Positions 17,873 through 27,857 are shown, counted from the first letter of the stretch. The stretch: 64,000 bases of DNA from Leptospira inadai serovar Lyme str. 10 (GCF_000243675.2 NZ_AHMM02000025.1:620001-684000); one strand, 5' to 3'. The notes: generated by a model from the sequence alone, not told the origin. Made by a program: numbers and translations.

Positions 17873-18820
17873 GTGAATCGAAAGAAAATATTTGAAATAA
17901 GGAAACTTCTCCTTACTTTTCTTTTGCTACTTGGTTCGTGTCGATTTTTGGGTGTGGGCTCCATTCCCTTGGATGAATTGAAGTCTAAGTATGCGAATTC
18001 CGAATCGAAGTTTATCAAAATCGACGATCTTAACATCCACTATAGGGATGTGGGAAACGGCCCGGTTATCGTTTTGTTGCATGGAGTTTGTTCATCTCTC
18101 CATACTTGGGACGCATGGAATGAGAAGCTAAAGCACAAATATCGCGTCGTAAGACTCGATTTACCCGGACACGGATTGACCGGGCCGAGTTCGGATATCA
18201 ACAAACTAGATCTTGTGGAAGCCGTTCAGATCCTAAATAAGTTTCTGAAGGCTTTAAAGATAGATAAGTTTTATTTGGTCGGTAATTCTATGGGCGGTTA
18301 TATTTCCTGGAATTACGCCCTTCAATTTCCCGAAAAAGTGCAGAAACTAGTCTTAATCGATGCTGCAGGATATGCGCAACCTTTACCTCCTATGATTGCG
18401 TTCGGAAGTCATCCATTAGTAAGTCCTTTCGCAAAGCATATTCTACCTAAATTTCTGATAGAATCGAGTGTGGAGCAGGTATACGGAGATAAGAGTAAGG
18501 TCACTCCGGAAATTAAAGACAGATATTCGGACTTGTCTATGAGGGAAGGAAATCGCAAGGCATATAATTACTTTTTCGTACTTGCTCGAGAAAGATTTAC
18601 GAATCCGAAATTGTCGGTGGGAATTAATCGAATCAAACGACCTACCATGGTAATGTGGGGGACGAAAGACGAATGGCTTACTTTTGAATACTTCGGAAAT
18701 TGGAAGCTGGATTTACCTGGAGCAAGATTCCAAATATATGAAGGAGCAGGGCATATTCCTATGGAGGAAATTCCGGATAGGACTGTAAAGGATTTTGAGG
18801 ACTTTATCGCCTCTAAATAA
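17873..18820 (+). CDS. Alpha/beta-hydrolase lipoprotein
   Basis: 315 residues from GTG 17873 with GAGG 7 nt upstream. Signal peptide and lipobox LLGSCRF suggest a lipoprotein. The fold motifs are intact: oxyanion segment VLLHGVCSSLHTWDAW, nucleophile elbow GNSMGGYI (Ser at about 142), acid segment MWGTKDEWL and catalytic His in EGAGHIPMEE. These are typical of haloalkane-dehalogenase or epoxide-hydrolase-like hydrolases and lipases; the substrate is open. A strong terminator follows. It converges on the TetR gene. Confidence 0.85.
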   Translation: MNRKKIFEIRKLLLTFLLLLGSCRFLGVGSIPLDELKSKYANSESKFIKIDDLNIHYRDVGNGPVIVLLHGVCSSLHTWDAWNEKLKHKYRVVRLDLPGHGLTGPSSDINKLDLVEAVQILNKFLKALKIDKFYLVGNSMGGYISWNYALQFPEKVQKLVLIDAAGYAQPLPPMIAFGSHPLVSPFAKHILPKFLIESSVEQVYGDKSKVTPEIKDRYSDLSMREGNRKAYNYFFVLARERFTNPKLSVGINRIKRPTMVMWGTKDEWLTFEYFGNWKLDLPGARFQIYEGAGHIPMEEIPDRTVKDFEDFIASK

Positions 18821-18841
18821 GAAACTGCCAGAACTGTGAAG

Positions 18842-18885
18842 AAGTACCGGACGAAAAGACATTCGTTCGGTACTTAATTTTTTTT
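18842..18885 (+). terminator. Strong Rho-independent terminator after the hydrolase gene
   Basis: A 14-bp stem with a single G-U pair (18842-18855 with 18862-18875), 6-nt loop, then eight T. The T-tract lies inside the last codons of the convergent TetR gene and encodes its C-terminal Lys-Lys-Asn end. Confidence 0.88.
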
Positions 18886-19500
18886 CATTCCTTCCAGCAT
18901 AAGTTTAGGCATTTCTTCCATCCAACGCCTTGCGAATTTGGGATCCTTACCTGACGAGACGCTGATCCGAATACCTTCGAACATCATCGCATTAATCGCT
19001 TGTGATGCGATCCTTGTATCCAGATCTTTTCGGAGAAATTCTTTGCTGACTCCGTTCTTCAAATAAAGTTCGGTCAGTTTTGCGCTTTTATCGATTCCGA
19101 GCCTGACCTTTCTTTGAATAGCTTCATCCAAGCCCATGGCATCGAAAAAAACGATTTTTCCTAGTCTAGGATCGTTACCGAAAAGCAGAAAAAATTTCTC
19201 GCCTATATTTAGAATCTGCCGCCGATATTCCTCCAGGGTGTTGGATTTTTCCGGGCTTTCGTTTCGGACCACTTCGATCATTCCGAATAAAATTCTATCC
19301 ACGATTGCATGGAGAATATCGAGTTTATTTTTGAAATATCTATAACAAGTTCCGTGGCCGATATTCAATTTTCCGGCTATGTCGGCAATTCCCGCTTCGT
19401 GATATCCTTTTTCGGAAAATACCTCTAAGGCTGCTTCTAATATTTGTTCCCTTCGTGCTTCCGCACGATTTGCAATCGGACTGGGGGACTTTGCTTTCAT
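18874..19500 (-). CDS. TetR-family transcriptional regulator
   Basis: About 208 residues from ATG 19500 (MKAKSPSPIANRAEARREQ); a longer reading to 19563 would overlap the histidine kinase gene. The DNA-binding domain is standard: REQILEAALEVFSEKGY, then GIADIAGKLNIGHGTCYRYF and KNKLDILHAIVDRIL. The ligand domain gives no clue to the effector. It lies 49 nt downstream of the histidine kinase gene on the same strand. It may control the palindrome at 17715-17730, an inference from proximity. Confidence 0.88.
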   Translation of the reverse strand: MKAKSPSPIANRAEARREQILEAALEVFSEKGYHEAGIADIAGKLNIGHGTCYRYFKNKLDILHAIVDRILFGMIEVVRNESPEKSNTLEEYRRQILNIGEKFFLLFGNDPRLGKIVFFDAMGLDEAIQRKVRLGIDKSAKLTELYLKNGVSKEFLRKDLDTRIASQAINAMMFEGIRISVSSGKDPKFARRWMEEMPKLMLEGMKKN

Positions 19501-19549
19501 AGCAATCCTTACTCGTACGAAAGCGGGAGGGGTGCAAGGACTTTTCTCC

Positions 19550-21694
19550 TTAAGGAATTGCAAACCGAATTCTGAAACTCGTTCCTTTACCCGCAGAACT
19601 CGAAAAGTCTAACTTTCCCTTTAGCTGACGCGTTAAAACTTGTACTAGCGTTAATCCGAAAGAAGGACTCTCGAACGGGTCTAGGTCGCTCGGTAAGCCT
19701 AATCCATTATCCGAAACTTCCAGAATTCCGAAATCCTTTTCTTTTCGGATTCGTACCGTGACCATTCTTTCCCGCGACTCGGGCCGGAATCCGGAAGGGA
19801 AAGCGTATTTAAAGCAATTCGTGAGGAGTTCGTTTAACACTAGTCCGAGCGGGATCGCGACGCTCACCTCCAAGTTCAAGCGTTCCATCTCCATTTTTAA
19901 GGATACTTCGGGTTCGATCTTATATGCCGCACGAATTTTTCCCGATAAACGCTCTGCATACCCGGAAAATTCTATATCACCTAAATCCTTGGATTGGTAT
20001 AACTCGTCATGAATCAGCGCCATCGTTTGAATTCTATGCTGACTTTCCGCAAAAGCCGCATGAATTTTCGGGTCGTTGACGTATTCGGCCTGTAGGCTGA
20101 ATAGACTTGAAATCGCTTGTAAGTTATTTTTTACCCTATGATGAATTTCCTTTAGCATTACGTCTTTCTCGCGCAATGAGGCCTTTAATTGTCGTTCGGC
20201 TTCTTTCTTTCCGGTGATTTCTTCGGCCGTCACGATTACGGACGAAAAAGTTTTTTCGAATTCCGGAGGAAGAGACCAACGCAAAGTCGCCTCGAATTTA
20301 GTTCCATCGCAGGAAATCAAAAACGTGTCGTATTCGAAAATTCTGGATCCTTGTCGTATGCAGTATAAAAGTTTAATGAATTCCCTGGACTCTTCTATAT
20401 TATAGATGCTTCTCGAGGCGGAGAACGCTTCCTGCTTGGATTTGGCACGAAACATTTTTACCGATTCGCGATTGGCGTCGATAACTTGGATGGATCGAGA
20501 GCATTCGCTTACAAAGGACGAGTTCCTGGAAAGAAATCGATAGAATTCCAGTCTTCCCATGATCGGAAGGGAATCTAAAAGCGCTTTCACTTGACTGTAA
20601 TCGCATTCGAAAATTGCGATAGGTACGTTTTCGAAAAGGCCTTTATATCTGGCTTCGGTTTTTCCCAACGAGACGTTGGATTTACTCAATTCCTGTGTTC
20701 GATCGTTGATTAATTTTTCCAGTTCTGCATGAGAAAGAATTAGCTGCCGTTCGGCTTCTCTTCGCTCCCGAACTACCGATAAGACCAATAAAGACGTAAT
20801 GGAAAGAGCGGATAAAAAGCTTTGCAATAAGAGTAAGGACACTTCCCTAGAGGAAGCTAAAAATTGGGAAGAGCCGTGAAACGCGCCAAAAATCGCCAGG
20901 CCCGAAATTAAAGTGAGTGATAGGGAGGATTCGCGAATTCCGAACTGAAGCGAGGACCAGACGACCATCGCGACAAGCAAGTAGGAAATCGGAAAATCGA
21001 CTTCCAACGTGTAAATACGAAAGACGTTAAAGATCACGGCCGCGAATAAAAGCAATAGGAGTATAACCGGAAAAGTTTCCTTTAATGCGGTTTTTTTAAC
21101 GTAAGATCGATCCGGTCTCAGCCAGGAGAGGAAGAACGGAAAATATAAGAAAACACCTAACGAATCTCCTAACCACCAAAAGACCCAAGTCGAAGGAATC
21201 GCCATTGCGGGTACGATTCCTAATAAATAGAGCCCGGCGTTTGCAACCGATGCACTGACCGTGCAGACTAGAGTTTCAAACCATAAAAAGCGAATTACGA
21301 AGGACGTCTTTTGTGTTAGGTCGATATTGGGTATAAATTTATGATAGAGAATTGAGCCGAGTAGGGCTTGCGTACCGCTCCCACACCCTATAATTATGGC
21401 TCCCCAAAACTGGGGTGCAAAAGGCGTGGACAAAATAATATCGGATTTGATCGAGATATTATAGAAAAAAGATCCGAGCATTACGCCGAATGCCGCCTTT
21501 CGTCCGAATAGTATCAATGCGGCAAGTGCCCAACCGGAAGCCGGCCAGACGGGGGATGCATATCCCGAATATGCGGCCGTATAAAAACCTATATGAGCGA
21601 GAAGGAAGTATACGAAGGCGGTGAGTAAGATTTTTGCTATCGATGAAAAGATCTTACTTTTTTTGCGGGACGTGAAAGGTTGCAGAAAAATCAT
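19550..21694 (-). CDS. MASE1-domain sensor histidine kinase (HisKA_2 type)
   Basis: 714 residues. Residues about 20-300 hold eight or more membrane segments in the MASE1 pattern (YSGYASPVWPASGWALAALI; PSTWVFWWLGDSLGVFLYFP), followed by a coiled coil (about 310-340), a PAS-like region (about 345-500), then the HisKA_2 dimerisation domain IHHRVKNNLQAISSLFSLQ with the phospho-acceptor His at about 517, and a C-terminal ATPase with LNELLTNCFKYAF (N box) and VSDNGLGLP (G1 box). No response regulator gene is adjacent, so it is an orphan kinase. It is divergent from pabBC by 53 nt. Confidence 0.9.
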   Translation of the reverse strand: MIFLQPFTSRKKSKIFSSIAKILLTAFVYFLLAHIGFYTAAYSGYASPVWPASGWALAALILFGRKAAFGVMLGSFFYNISIKSDIILSTPFAPQFWGAIIIGCGSGTQALLGSILYHKFIPNIDLTQKTSFVIRFLWFETLVCTVSASVANAGLYLLGIVPAMAIPSTWVFWWLGDSLGVFLYFPFFLSWLRPDRSYVKKTALKETFPVILLLLLFAAVIFNVFRIYTLEVDFPISYLLVAMVVWSSLQFGIRESSLSLTLISGLAIFGAFHGSSQFLASSREVSLLLLQSFLSALSITSLLVLSVVRERREAERQLILSHAELEKLINDRTQELSKSNVSLGKTEARYKGLFENVPIAIFECDYSQVKALLDSLPIMGRLEFYRFLSRNSSFVSECSRSIQVIDANRESVKMFRAKSKQEAFSASRSIYNIEESREFIKLLYCIRQGSRIFEYDTFLISCDGTKFEATLRWSLPPEFEKTFSSVIVTAEEITGKKEAERQLKASLREKDVMLKEIHHRVKNNLQAISSLFSLQAEYVNDPKIHAAFAESQHRIQTMALIHDELYQSKDLGDIEFSGYAERLSGKIRAAYKIEPEVSLKMEMERLNLEVSVAIPLGLVLNELLTNCFKYAFPSGFRPESRERMVTVRIRKEKDFGILEVSDNGLGLPSDLDPFESPSFGLTLVQVLTRQLKGKLDFSSSAGKGTSFRIRFAIP

Positions 21695-21747
21695 TTCGCT
21701 GTATTTACCGGACTTCTTTCTAAAAAAGGAAATTTAACCGTCTTACT

Positions 21748-23586
21748 ATGAATTGGCGCGATCGTAATCATTTCCAACCTTTTGTATTTCTTGGGAAAGG
21801 CTTTTCTCCGGAAGAAAAACCTATTATAATTTTTCCGAGAGAAGTGCTTACTACTAATCGACGAAGTCAAGTACGTAAAATCCTCCGAGAAATCGATTTA
21901 AAGGTCTTACGCGGATTCCAAGCCGTCGGCTGGCTCTCGTACGAAGCCTCGTCCGTTTTCTTACACAACGATCGATACGTGGAGAAAGACCTGCATTTCG
22001 GTTCCCCGCTCGCGTGGTTCGGAATCTTCGACGAATATCAGACCTTGGAAGAGGAGGATTTGGTCGAATGGATGACTTCTTTTAATAAGGATGGTTACTT
22101 TCTAAACTACGAATCTTCCTTAGATTTTGAAGAATTTGAAAATTCAGTTCTGAAGATAAAACAATTCCTTCAAAAGGGTGACGCATATCAAATTAATTAC
22201 ACGTTTCCCTTGAACCTTACTCAATCGGGTTCTCTAGGGAAGCTCTTCTTCGATCTTCGGAAAGCACAACTTGTTCCTTACGAAGCTTGGTTTAGCATCG
22301 GAAAATCCGAGGTAAGCAATACTAAACATGATATCTTGTCTTTATCTCCCGAGCTTTTCTGGAGTCGGAAAGGGCGGGAAATTCGTACTTTTCCGATGAA
22401 GGGCACGAGACCAAGAGGAGGGACAAAGGAAGAGGACCTTCGTTTGAGAAAAGAGCTGGCTGATTCTCCTAAAGATAGGGCCGAAAATTTAATGATCACG
22501 GATTTGCTCCGGAATGACCTGGGAAGAATCTCCGAATTCGGTTCGGTAAACGTTCCTAGACTTTTTTCGATCGAAGAATATTCCACCGTTTTCCAAATGA
22601 TAAGCGAAGTGCATTCGATTTTACGAAAGGAAATAGGTTTTTCGGAAATTTTCGAAGCTCTTTTTCCCGGCGGTTCCATTACCGGAGCTCCTAAATTAAA
22701 AGCGACTGAAATCATTTCCGCTCTGGAAGGCGAGAGGGGTATTTATACGGGCGCCATTGCCCTTCTTTCACCGAACGGCGAAACGGTTTCTATTCCGATC
22801 CGTACTCTGGAGTTTGTAGAACGAACTTCGGGAATAAGAGACGGTCGGTTGGGCATAGGAGCCGGAATTACGATCGATTCCGAACCGCACGAAGAATGGA
22901 AGGAATGTTGGGCCAAAGCAAGATTTATGACGGAATCCTTAAATTCTATCGGTGGAAATTTTTCGATTTTTACTTCGATGATCGCAAAGAGGGGAACCGT
23001 TTATTTTTCGCAAGATCATAAGGAAAGGATGATTGTATCCGCACGAGAATTGGGGTTTCCGTTTTCAGAAGAGATTTGGAACGAGTCCATCACGGAAATT
23101 AGAAAGAAAAGCGAATCGGAAAATAAAAAAAACTTTCGGATTCGAATGATCTTAGACGCCAAGGGTGGACTCTCTTCGGAACTAGAACCGTTTGGAGAAA
23201 ATAAAAAAGAAGGACCGATCCTAATTTCCGGTAGAGCTTTGGAAGTCGAACCCTTGAGTAAGCATAAAACGACGGTTCGAGAAATTTTCCAAAAGGAGAA
23301 TCGTAAGGCAGTCGAAGCGGGATATCTGGACGTGATTTTTTTAAACGATAAAAAGATTCTCTTAGAGGGGGCGATACATTCCATTTTTTTAAAAATCCAC
23401 GGAAAATGGTTCACGCCATCTTTGAAATCCGGCATTCTCCCGGGTGTTTATAGAAAGAAATTATTAAGTAAATTGAAAGTCACCGAAACGGATCTTTTGC
23501 CGGAAGATTTTGATCGAGCGGATCAGGTTATCTTAACGAATGCCGTTAGAGGAATACGAAGAGTGACGAGGATAGATCGGGAATGA
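21748..23586 (+). CDS. pabB: Aminodeoxychorismate synthase component I fused to 4-amino-4-deoxychorismate lyase (PabB-PabC)
   Basis: 612 residues. The first 385 are PabB: GDAYQINYTFPL, DLLRNDLGRISEFGSV and the signature FPGGSITGAPKLKA at about 306-320. Residues about 390-612 are a class IV aminotransferase-like PabC domain, with FSIFTSMIAKRGTVYF and SGILPGVYRKKLL. Together they turn chorismate into 4-aminobenzoate for folate synthesis; a glutamine amidotransferase (PabA) would be needed and is not in the window. thpR starts inside the stop (ATGA) and aat follows, so the three form an operon. Confidence 0.88.
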   Translation: MNWRDRNHFQPFVFLGKGFSPEEKPIIIFPREVLTTNRRSQVRKILREIDLKVLRGFQAVGWLSYEASSVFLHNDRYVEKDLHFGSPLAWFGIFDEYQTLEEEDLVEWMTSFNKDGYFLNYESSLDFEEFENSVLKIKQFLQKGDAYQINYTFPLNLTQSGSLGKLFFDLRKAQLVPYEAWFSIGKSEVSNTKHDILSLSPELFWSRKGREIRTFPMKGTRPRGGTKEEDLRLRKELADSPKDRAENLMITDLLRNDLGRISEFGSVNVPRLFSIEEYSTVFQMISEVHSILRKEIGFSEIFEALFPGGSITGAPKLKATEIISALEGERGIYTGAIALLSPNGETVSIPIRTLEFVERTSGIRDGRLGIGAGITIDSEPHEEWKECWAKARFMTESLNSIGGNFSIFTSMIAKRGTVYFSQDHKERMIVSARELGFPFSEEIWNESITEIRKKSESENKKNFRIRMILDAKGGLSSELEPFGENKKEGPILISGRALEVEPLSKHKTTVREIFQKENRKAVEAGYLDVIFLNDKKILLEGAIHSIFLKIHGKWFTPSLKSGILPGVYRKKLLSKLKVTETDLLPEDFDRADQVILTNAVRGIRRVTRIDRE

Positions 23587-24119
23587 GGATTTTTTTGGGT
23601 ATTTCCCTTCCCGATCGGACGCGGGAAGTCCTAGCCGGAATCTGCTACGGGTTGGAGGGGGCACGTTGGGTTTCTCCCGAAAATTTTCATGTTACCCTCG
23701 TTTTTTTAGGTGAGATTTCTTCCGATAAGGTCGAACAAGTGCACGAAATTTGTGCGAGTACCATCGTAAAACCTTTCTCAATAAGTCTCCATGGACTAGG
23801 TTGGTTTAGGCAAAAATCCCCGTCGATACTGTATGCGGGAGTCGATCGATCTTTAGAACTACAAGGGTTGCAAAAATCATTGGAATCGGGATGCAGACGC
23901 TACGGATTTTCCGTTGAAAAGAGGGAATATATACCGCACGTAACGATCGGAAGATTGAGGGACGTAGCCCAAGATAAAGTTATGATTTATTTGAACGAAT
24001 TTGAAAGTATAGATTTTCCAGCTTTCGAAGTGAGCGAGTTTCACGTTTATTCGAGTCGAAGCGGTAGCGAAGGGCCCATCTATCGAATTGAGGATTCTTT
24101 CTCGCTGGGAGAATCCTGA
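23583..24119 (+). CDS. thpR: RNA 2',3'-cyclic phosphodiesterase (ThpR/LigT family)
   Basis: 178 residues, typical length. Both HxTx catalytic motifs are present: FHVTLVFLG at about 37 and YIPHVTIGRL at about 118. The family opens 2',3'-cyclic phosphates on RNA ends and can act as a reversible RNA ligase in vitro. It overlaps the pabBC stop by 4 nt and is followed at 3 nt by aat. Confidence 0.92.
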   Translation: MRIFLGISLPDRTREVLAGICYGLEGARWVSPENFHVTLVFLGEISSDKVEQVHEICASTIVKPFSISLHGLGWFRQKSPSILYAGVDRSLELQGLQKSLESGCRRYGFSVEKREYIPHVTIGRLRDVAQDKVMIYLNEFESIDFPAFEVSEFHVYSSRSGSEGPIYRIEDSFSLGES

Positions 24120-24122
24120 GTC

Positions 24123-24818
24123 ATGGAATTTCCTAGAGAAGATTCCTATATTCCTAAAATTCGCGATTATTCTGATTTTTTCGCCAATCCTAGAACTACG
24201 AAAGATGAGGTGGTAGGAATCGGTGGTGATTTAAGTATCGATCGTCTTTTATACGCCTATACGCATGGGATATTTCCCTGGGCCGACAAACCTCTTCTTT
24301 GGTTCTCTCTAGATCCACGAGCTATTTTCGATCTGAACGTCCTCCACTTAAGTAGCCGTGTTCATCGAAAAATTCGACAAAAAAAATATACTATCACGAT
24401 CAATCGAGCTTTTGAGCAAGTTATGCGTTGCTGTTCCTACCGCCCGGAGGAACAAACTTGGATTACCGATACGTTTCTGAACGGATTTGCGAGATTCCAT
24501 CGGGAAGGTTACGCACACAGTTTGGAAGTATGGAGCGAGGATGGAAGATTGGGCGGCGGCATTTATGGCGTGGCAATCGGAAAATTCTTTGCGGGGGAAT
24601 CGATGTTCTCTTTCGAATCCGATTTCGGAAAGATCGGACTCTATCATTTATTTCAGTTATTGAAAAAGGACGGTTTTATTCTATTCGATACGCAACAAAT
24701 GAATCCGGTTACGTTGAATCTTGGAGCGTACGAAATACCGAAATCCAAATTTTTGGATCGTCTAACGGATGCCGTCGAGACTCCTTCAAAATGGCGACCC
24801 TCTCGCCTGGAAAATTAA
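24123..24818 (+). CDS. aat: Leucyl/phenylalanyl-tRNA--protein transferase
   Basis: 231 residues. The family signatures are clear: [23 protein letters not shown] near residue 40, then [11 protein letters not shown], and [32 protein letters not shown]. The enzyme moves Leu or Phe from aminoacyl-tRNA to N-terminal Arg or Lys, marking proteins for ClpAP (N-degron pathway) in the cytoplasm. Last gene of the pabBC-thpR-aat operon. Confidence 0.95.
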   Translation: MEFPREDSYIPKIRDYSDFFANPRTTKDEVVGIGGDLSIDRLLYAYTHGIFPWADKPLLWFSLDPRAIFDLNVLHLSSRVHRKIRQKKYTITINRAFEQVMRCCSYRPEEQTWITDTFLNGFARFHREGYAHSLEVWSEDGRLGGGIYGVAIGKFFAGESMFSFESDFGKIGLYHLFQLLKKDGFILFDTQQMNPVTLNLGAYEIPKSKFLDRLTDAVETPSKWRPSRLEN

Positions 24819-24901
24819 TTTTTCGCTAAATTCGATTTGATTTGCCTTCCATCATAATAAAAGTAAGGCATTAAAAACAACCTAAGCATAGGTAGACTAT
24901 T

Positions 24902-25189
24902 ATGACCCTATTCAAAAAAATTCTAGCTTCCCTACTCGTTTCCGCGATTGCTCTTTTTGGCTTCAACGGACTTACTGCAGAAGATGCAGCTGCCGACGAA
25001 CCTGCTCAAACTCATGATTCCGGCGCTGCAAAGTCCGAGCATAAAGGTAAAAAGGGTAAGAAAAAGAAATCAAAGAAGAAACATCACAAAAAGGCCAAAA
25101 AAGGAGCTAAAAAGGGAAAGGAAGGAGCTAAGTCTGAGACGACTCCTCCGGCTCATTCAGAAACAGAACCTGCTGGCGAAGAACAATAA
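24902..25189 (+). CDS. Small exported Lys-rich protein
   Basis: 95 residues. A signal peptide (FKKILASLLVSAIALFGFNG) is followed by an Ala/Asp/Glu-rich stretch, then about 40 residues dominated by Lys with some His and Gly (for example KGKKGKKKKSKKKHHKK), and an acidic, Thr/Pro-rich tail ending TEPAGEEQ. The basic core could bind nucleic acid, LPS or peptidoglycan; nothing more specific is supported. It stands alone, with a hairpin 16 nt downstream. Confidence 0.75.
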   Translation: MTLFKKILASLLVSAIALFGFNGLTAEDAAADEPAQTHDSGAAKSEHKGKKGKKKKSKKKHHKKAKKGAKKGKEGAKSETTPPAHSETEPAGEEQ

Positions 25190-25204
25190 TTTAACGTTTT
25201 ACCC

Positions 25205-25234
25205 AATTCCGTCCGGCTATGGTCGGACGGAATT
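25205..25234 (+). terminator. Hairpin after the Lys-rich protein gene, likely terminator
   Basis: A perfect 11-bp stem (AATTCCGTCCG at 25205-25215 and its complement at 25224-25234), loop of 8 nt. The following bases (TATATTCC) are only modestly T-rich, so termination is likely but not certain. Confidence 0.65.
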
Positions 25235-25299
25235 TATATTCCTAACTTTGCCTACCTCAATTTTGCAGCGCACCGTTTTCTTTCTTTTCTAAAATTTTC

Positions 25300-25328
25300 T
25301 TGACGCTTGGCCTTCGCGCAATAGCGTA
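25300..25328 (+). promoter_or_regulatory. Weak promoter candidate for the acyl-CoA ligase gene
   Basis: TTGACG at 25300-25305 is a good -35 box; the -10 region 16-17 nt downstream (TAGCGT/AGCGTA) is poor. It lies about 65-90 nt before the ATG, and a ribosome-binding site (GGAAG) precedes the start. Confidence 0.3.
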
Positions 25329-25392
25329 AACGCTCTTTTTACCCAAGTTAGCAAAGGGTAATGTATCCCTTCTTCAAAAAGGAAGAATTCCA

Positions 25393-27450
25393 ATGTATAA
25401 GAATTTAGCAGATATGTACCTCAAGGCGGCCCAGGCCTATGGGGACAGGCCAGCGTTTTGGTCTAAAGATGAGACCAAAGAATATCGGGCAACGTCCTTT
25501 AAACAGCTGGTTGATTTAGGCCTTAATTTAGCGGAAGCGCTTATTGACCTCGGTGTAAAGGCACGCGAACATATCGGAGTCATTGCAGATAATCGTCTGG
25601 AATGGATTATCGTGGATGCAGCCGTATTGTTTACCGGCTCGGCCAACGTTCCTCGTGGTACGGATGTTACTGATGCAGAAATGGATCATATTCTAAACCA
25701 TTCCGAGGCTGAGGTTGTTTTCTTAGAAACCGATAAAGTATACGAGAAGTATACTAAGAATAAATCCAAACTGAAAGGAGTTAAGACTGTAATTATCATG
25801 GATAAAGACAGTAAGACCAAAGCCAAAGGGGTCTTACATCTTTATGATCTGATTGAAAAGGGTCGAGAACTTCGGGCTCACGGTGGAAAGAAGGCGGAAA
25901 AGAGGATCGAGGCTATCAAGCCCGACGATTTATTTACTTTGATTTATACGTCGGGAACGACCGGTATGCCTAAGGGCGTAATGCTGATGCATTCGAATAT
26001 GATTCATCAGATGGAGCATGTGGTTCCTTTGATTCTGAAAAAATCCATGATCAAAGACGATGATAGCATGCTTTCGATTCTTCCCGTTTGGCATATTTTC
26101 GAAAGAGTTGTCGAGTATTCCGCAATATCCCTCGGTATCGCTACCTTCTATACCAAAGTATCGGATTTACGGAACGATCTTGCTAAAGCCAAACCTTCTT
26201 TTATGGCCTCGGCCCCGAGAGTTTGGGAAAGTATCTATACCGGCATTTACAATCGGATTAATGATCCAAAGCAGACCCCTCCGGTTAGAAAATTCTTATT
26301 CAATACTGCATATCTGTTTTCCAAAAACTATCATGCGGCTATTCGTTTCTTAAGTGGTCGTGAAGTCGATTACGAAGGAAGGAATATCATCCAATCCTTT
26401 GTTCTTGGAGTCCAGGCGGTGATTCGGTTGGTTTTAACCGGTCCATTTACGGTTTCCTTGATAGCAGGTGCATCGTATTTCTACATAAAAACAGCACATC
26501 CGAATTTACCGCTGATCCCCGGTCTGTTGCTGGCTGTGGCCATTCTCGGTCTGATCTTTAACTATAAAACCTTGGATGCGATCGTGCTTTCAAAAATCCG
26601 TCAGGCAACCGGCGGACGTCTTCGAGGAACTCTTTCCGGCGGCGGGGCTCTCCAACGGCATGTTGATAATTTCTTTAACGATATCGGGCTATTGGTTCTC
26701 GAAGGTTATGGAATGACCGAAACTGCTCCGGTGATTTCGGTTCGTCATTTCGATTATCCTATTATCGGTTCTGTCGGATACGTTGTCCCGAAAACCGAAT
26801 TGCAGATTCGTGACGATAGTGGAAAGGTCCTTACTCACATAAACGATAATAAGGAAGTTCTTGCAGGAAGGATCGGATTGAAAGGCGTCGTCCACATTAA
26901 AGGCCCGCAGGTCATGAAAGGTTATTATAAAAACCCGGAAGCGACCAAAAAGACCATATCGGACGGCTGGATCAATACGGGAGATATAGGCTTCATCAAT
27001 TTCAAGAAGACCCTGACTCTGACGGGACGAGCCAAAGATACGGTCGTTCTTCTTGGCGGCGAGAATGTCGAACCGGTTCCGATCGAAAATAAGATGGATG
27101 AGTCGCCGTATATCAAGCAATCGATGGTGTTCGGACAAGACCAAAAAGTATTGGGTGCGATCATCGTCCCGGACTTTGAAAATTTGAAACCTTGGTTGGA
27201 AGAGAACGGGATCTCCGCTCGCGATATTAAGGATTTAATCGATCATCCTAAAGTTCTGGAATTTTATAAGAAGGAAGTTCGCGAATATAACAGCACGAAA
27301 GAAGGGTTTAAATCCTTCGAGTTAGTGCAACATATCGTGATCGCGTCCAAACCGTTTGAAATCGGTGACGAGTTGACGAATCTACTTAAAATGAAGAGAC
27401 ATGTCATAACCGAAAAATACCAGAAAAAGATAGATAAGGTTTATAAATAA
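25393..27450 (+). CDS. Long-chain acyl-CoA synthetase (AMP-forming)
   Basis: 685 residues. The AMP-binding P-loop [13 protein letters not shown] is at about 184-196, the adenylate motif [11 protein letters not shown] at about 436, and GWINTGDIG and [17 protein letters not shown] follow. The enzyme activates long-chain fatty acids to acyl-CoA, which is central in Leptospira since it feeds on fatty acids. Residues about 330-400 include two hydrophobic stretches ([30 protein letters not shown]), an insertion that likely ties it to the membrane. The terminator just after it was hit by an IS66 element. Confidence 0.92.
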   Translation: MYKNLADMYLKAAQAYGDRPAFWSKDETKEYRATSFKQLVDLGLNLAEALIDLGVKAREHIGVIADNRLEWIIVDAAVLFTGSANVPRGTDVTDAEMDHILNHSEAEVVFLETDKVYEKYTKNKSKLKGVKTVIIMDKDSKTKAKGVLHLYDLIEKGRELRAHGGKKAEKRIEAIKPDDLFTLIYTSGTTGMPKGVMLMHSNMIHQMEHVVPLILKKSMIKDDDSMLSILPVWHIFERVVEYSAISLGIATFYTKVSDLRNDLAKAKPSFMASAPRVWESIYTGIYNRINDPKQTPPVRKFLFNTAYLFSKNYHAAIRFLSGREVDYEGRNIIQSFVLGVQAVIRLVLTGPFTVSLIAGASYFYIKTAHPNLPLIPGLLLAVAILGLIFNYKTLDAIVLSKIRQATGGRLRGTLSGGGALQRHVDNFFNDIGLLVLEGYGMTETAPVISVRHFDYPIIGSVGYVVPKTELQIRDDSGKVLTHINDNKEVLAGRIGLKGVVHIKGPQVMKGYYKNPEATKKTISDGWINTGDIGFINFKKTLTLTGRAKDTVVLLGGENVEPVPIENKMDESPYIKQSMVFGQDQKVLGAIIVPDFENLKPWLEENGISARDIKDLIDHPKVLEFYKKEVREYNSTKEGFKSFELVQHIVIASKPFEIGDELTNLLKMKRHVITEKYQKKIDKVYK

Positions 27451-27478
27451 TCCTTAATTTATCGATTTTCAGATAACG

Positions 27479-27507
27479 AAAGGCTTCGGTTTCCCGAAGC
27501 CTTTTTT
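27479..27507 (+). terminator. Terminator of the acyl-CoA ligase gene, interrupted by IS66
   Basis: Stem AAAGGCTTCGG (27479-27489) with its complement at 27494-27504, loop TTTC, followed by T to 27507, where the IS begins. The left side still has stem and six T, so it should still work for the ligase gene. The symmetrical A-run and T-run suggest it once also ended the opposing operon from 29832. Confidence 0.88.
27500..27507 (+). repeat. Left copy of the 8-bp target-site duplication
   Basis: CCTTTTTT, repeated exactly at 29823-29830 on the other side of the IS66 element; 8 bp is the usual duplication size for IS66. Confidence 0.92.
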
Positions 27508-27525
27508 GTAAGCGCCTAATCAAGC
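27508..27525 (+). repeat. IS66 left terminal inverted repeat
   Basis: GTAAGCGCCTAATCAAGC; matches the complement of the right end except at position 15. Confidence 0.94.
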
Positions 27526-27566
27526 CCACCTTTTGCTCCTCGGCCAATCGTGCTAAACTATTTTTA

Positions 27567-27857
27567 ATGAACAGAACAAATGTAGATTGGCAGCAAGAGT
27601 TTGAGGAATTTTCGAAGAGCGGATTTTCGCGACCGCAATACTGCAAAAAGAAAGGACTAAAATACTCGGCCTTTCGTTACCACTGGGAGAGGCGAGCTAA
27701 GATTCAGCAAAAAGAAGAGAGCTTTGTAGAAGTACCTCAATCTGTTTCAAACAGCATTTCGTCGGTAGGGTCTGAATTTTTGACCCTAAAAATAGATTCG
27801 TCCGGCAAGGCTTCGCTACAAGTAAACCTTCAGATTAGTTTGGGACAATGGAGCTAA
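27567..27857 (+). CDS. tnpA: IS66 TnpA (accessory protein)
   Basis: 96 residues. The start VDWQQEFEEFSKSGFSRPQY followed by CKKKGLKYSAFRYHW is the helix-turn-helix-like N-terminus of IS66 OrfA proteins, needed for transposition but not catalytic. Its stop overlaps the tnpB start by 10 nt, indicating coupled translation. Confidence 0.88.
   Translation: MNRTNVDWQQEFEEFSKSGFSRPQYCKKKGLKYSAFRYHWERRAKIQQKEESFVEVPQSVSNSISSVGSEFLTLKIDSSGKASLQVNLQISLGQWS

Noticed and set aside
27398..27410. Second copy of the GACATGTCAT palindrome half found at 17715-17730
   Set aside because: It lies inside the acyl-CoA ligase coding region, matches only 10 bases and is probably chance.
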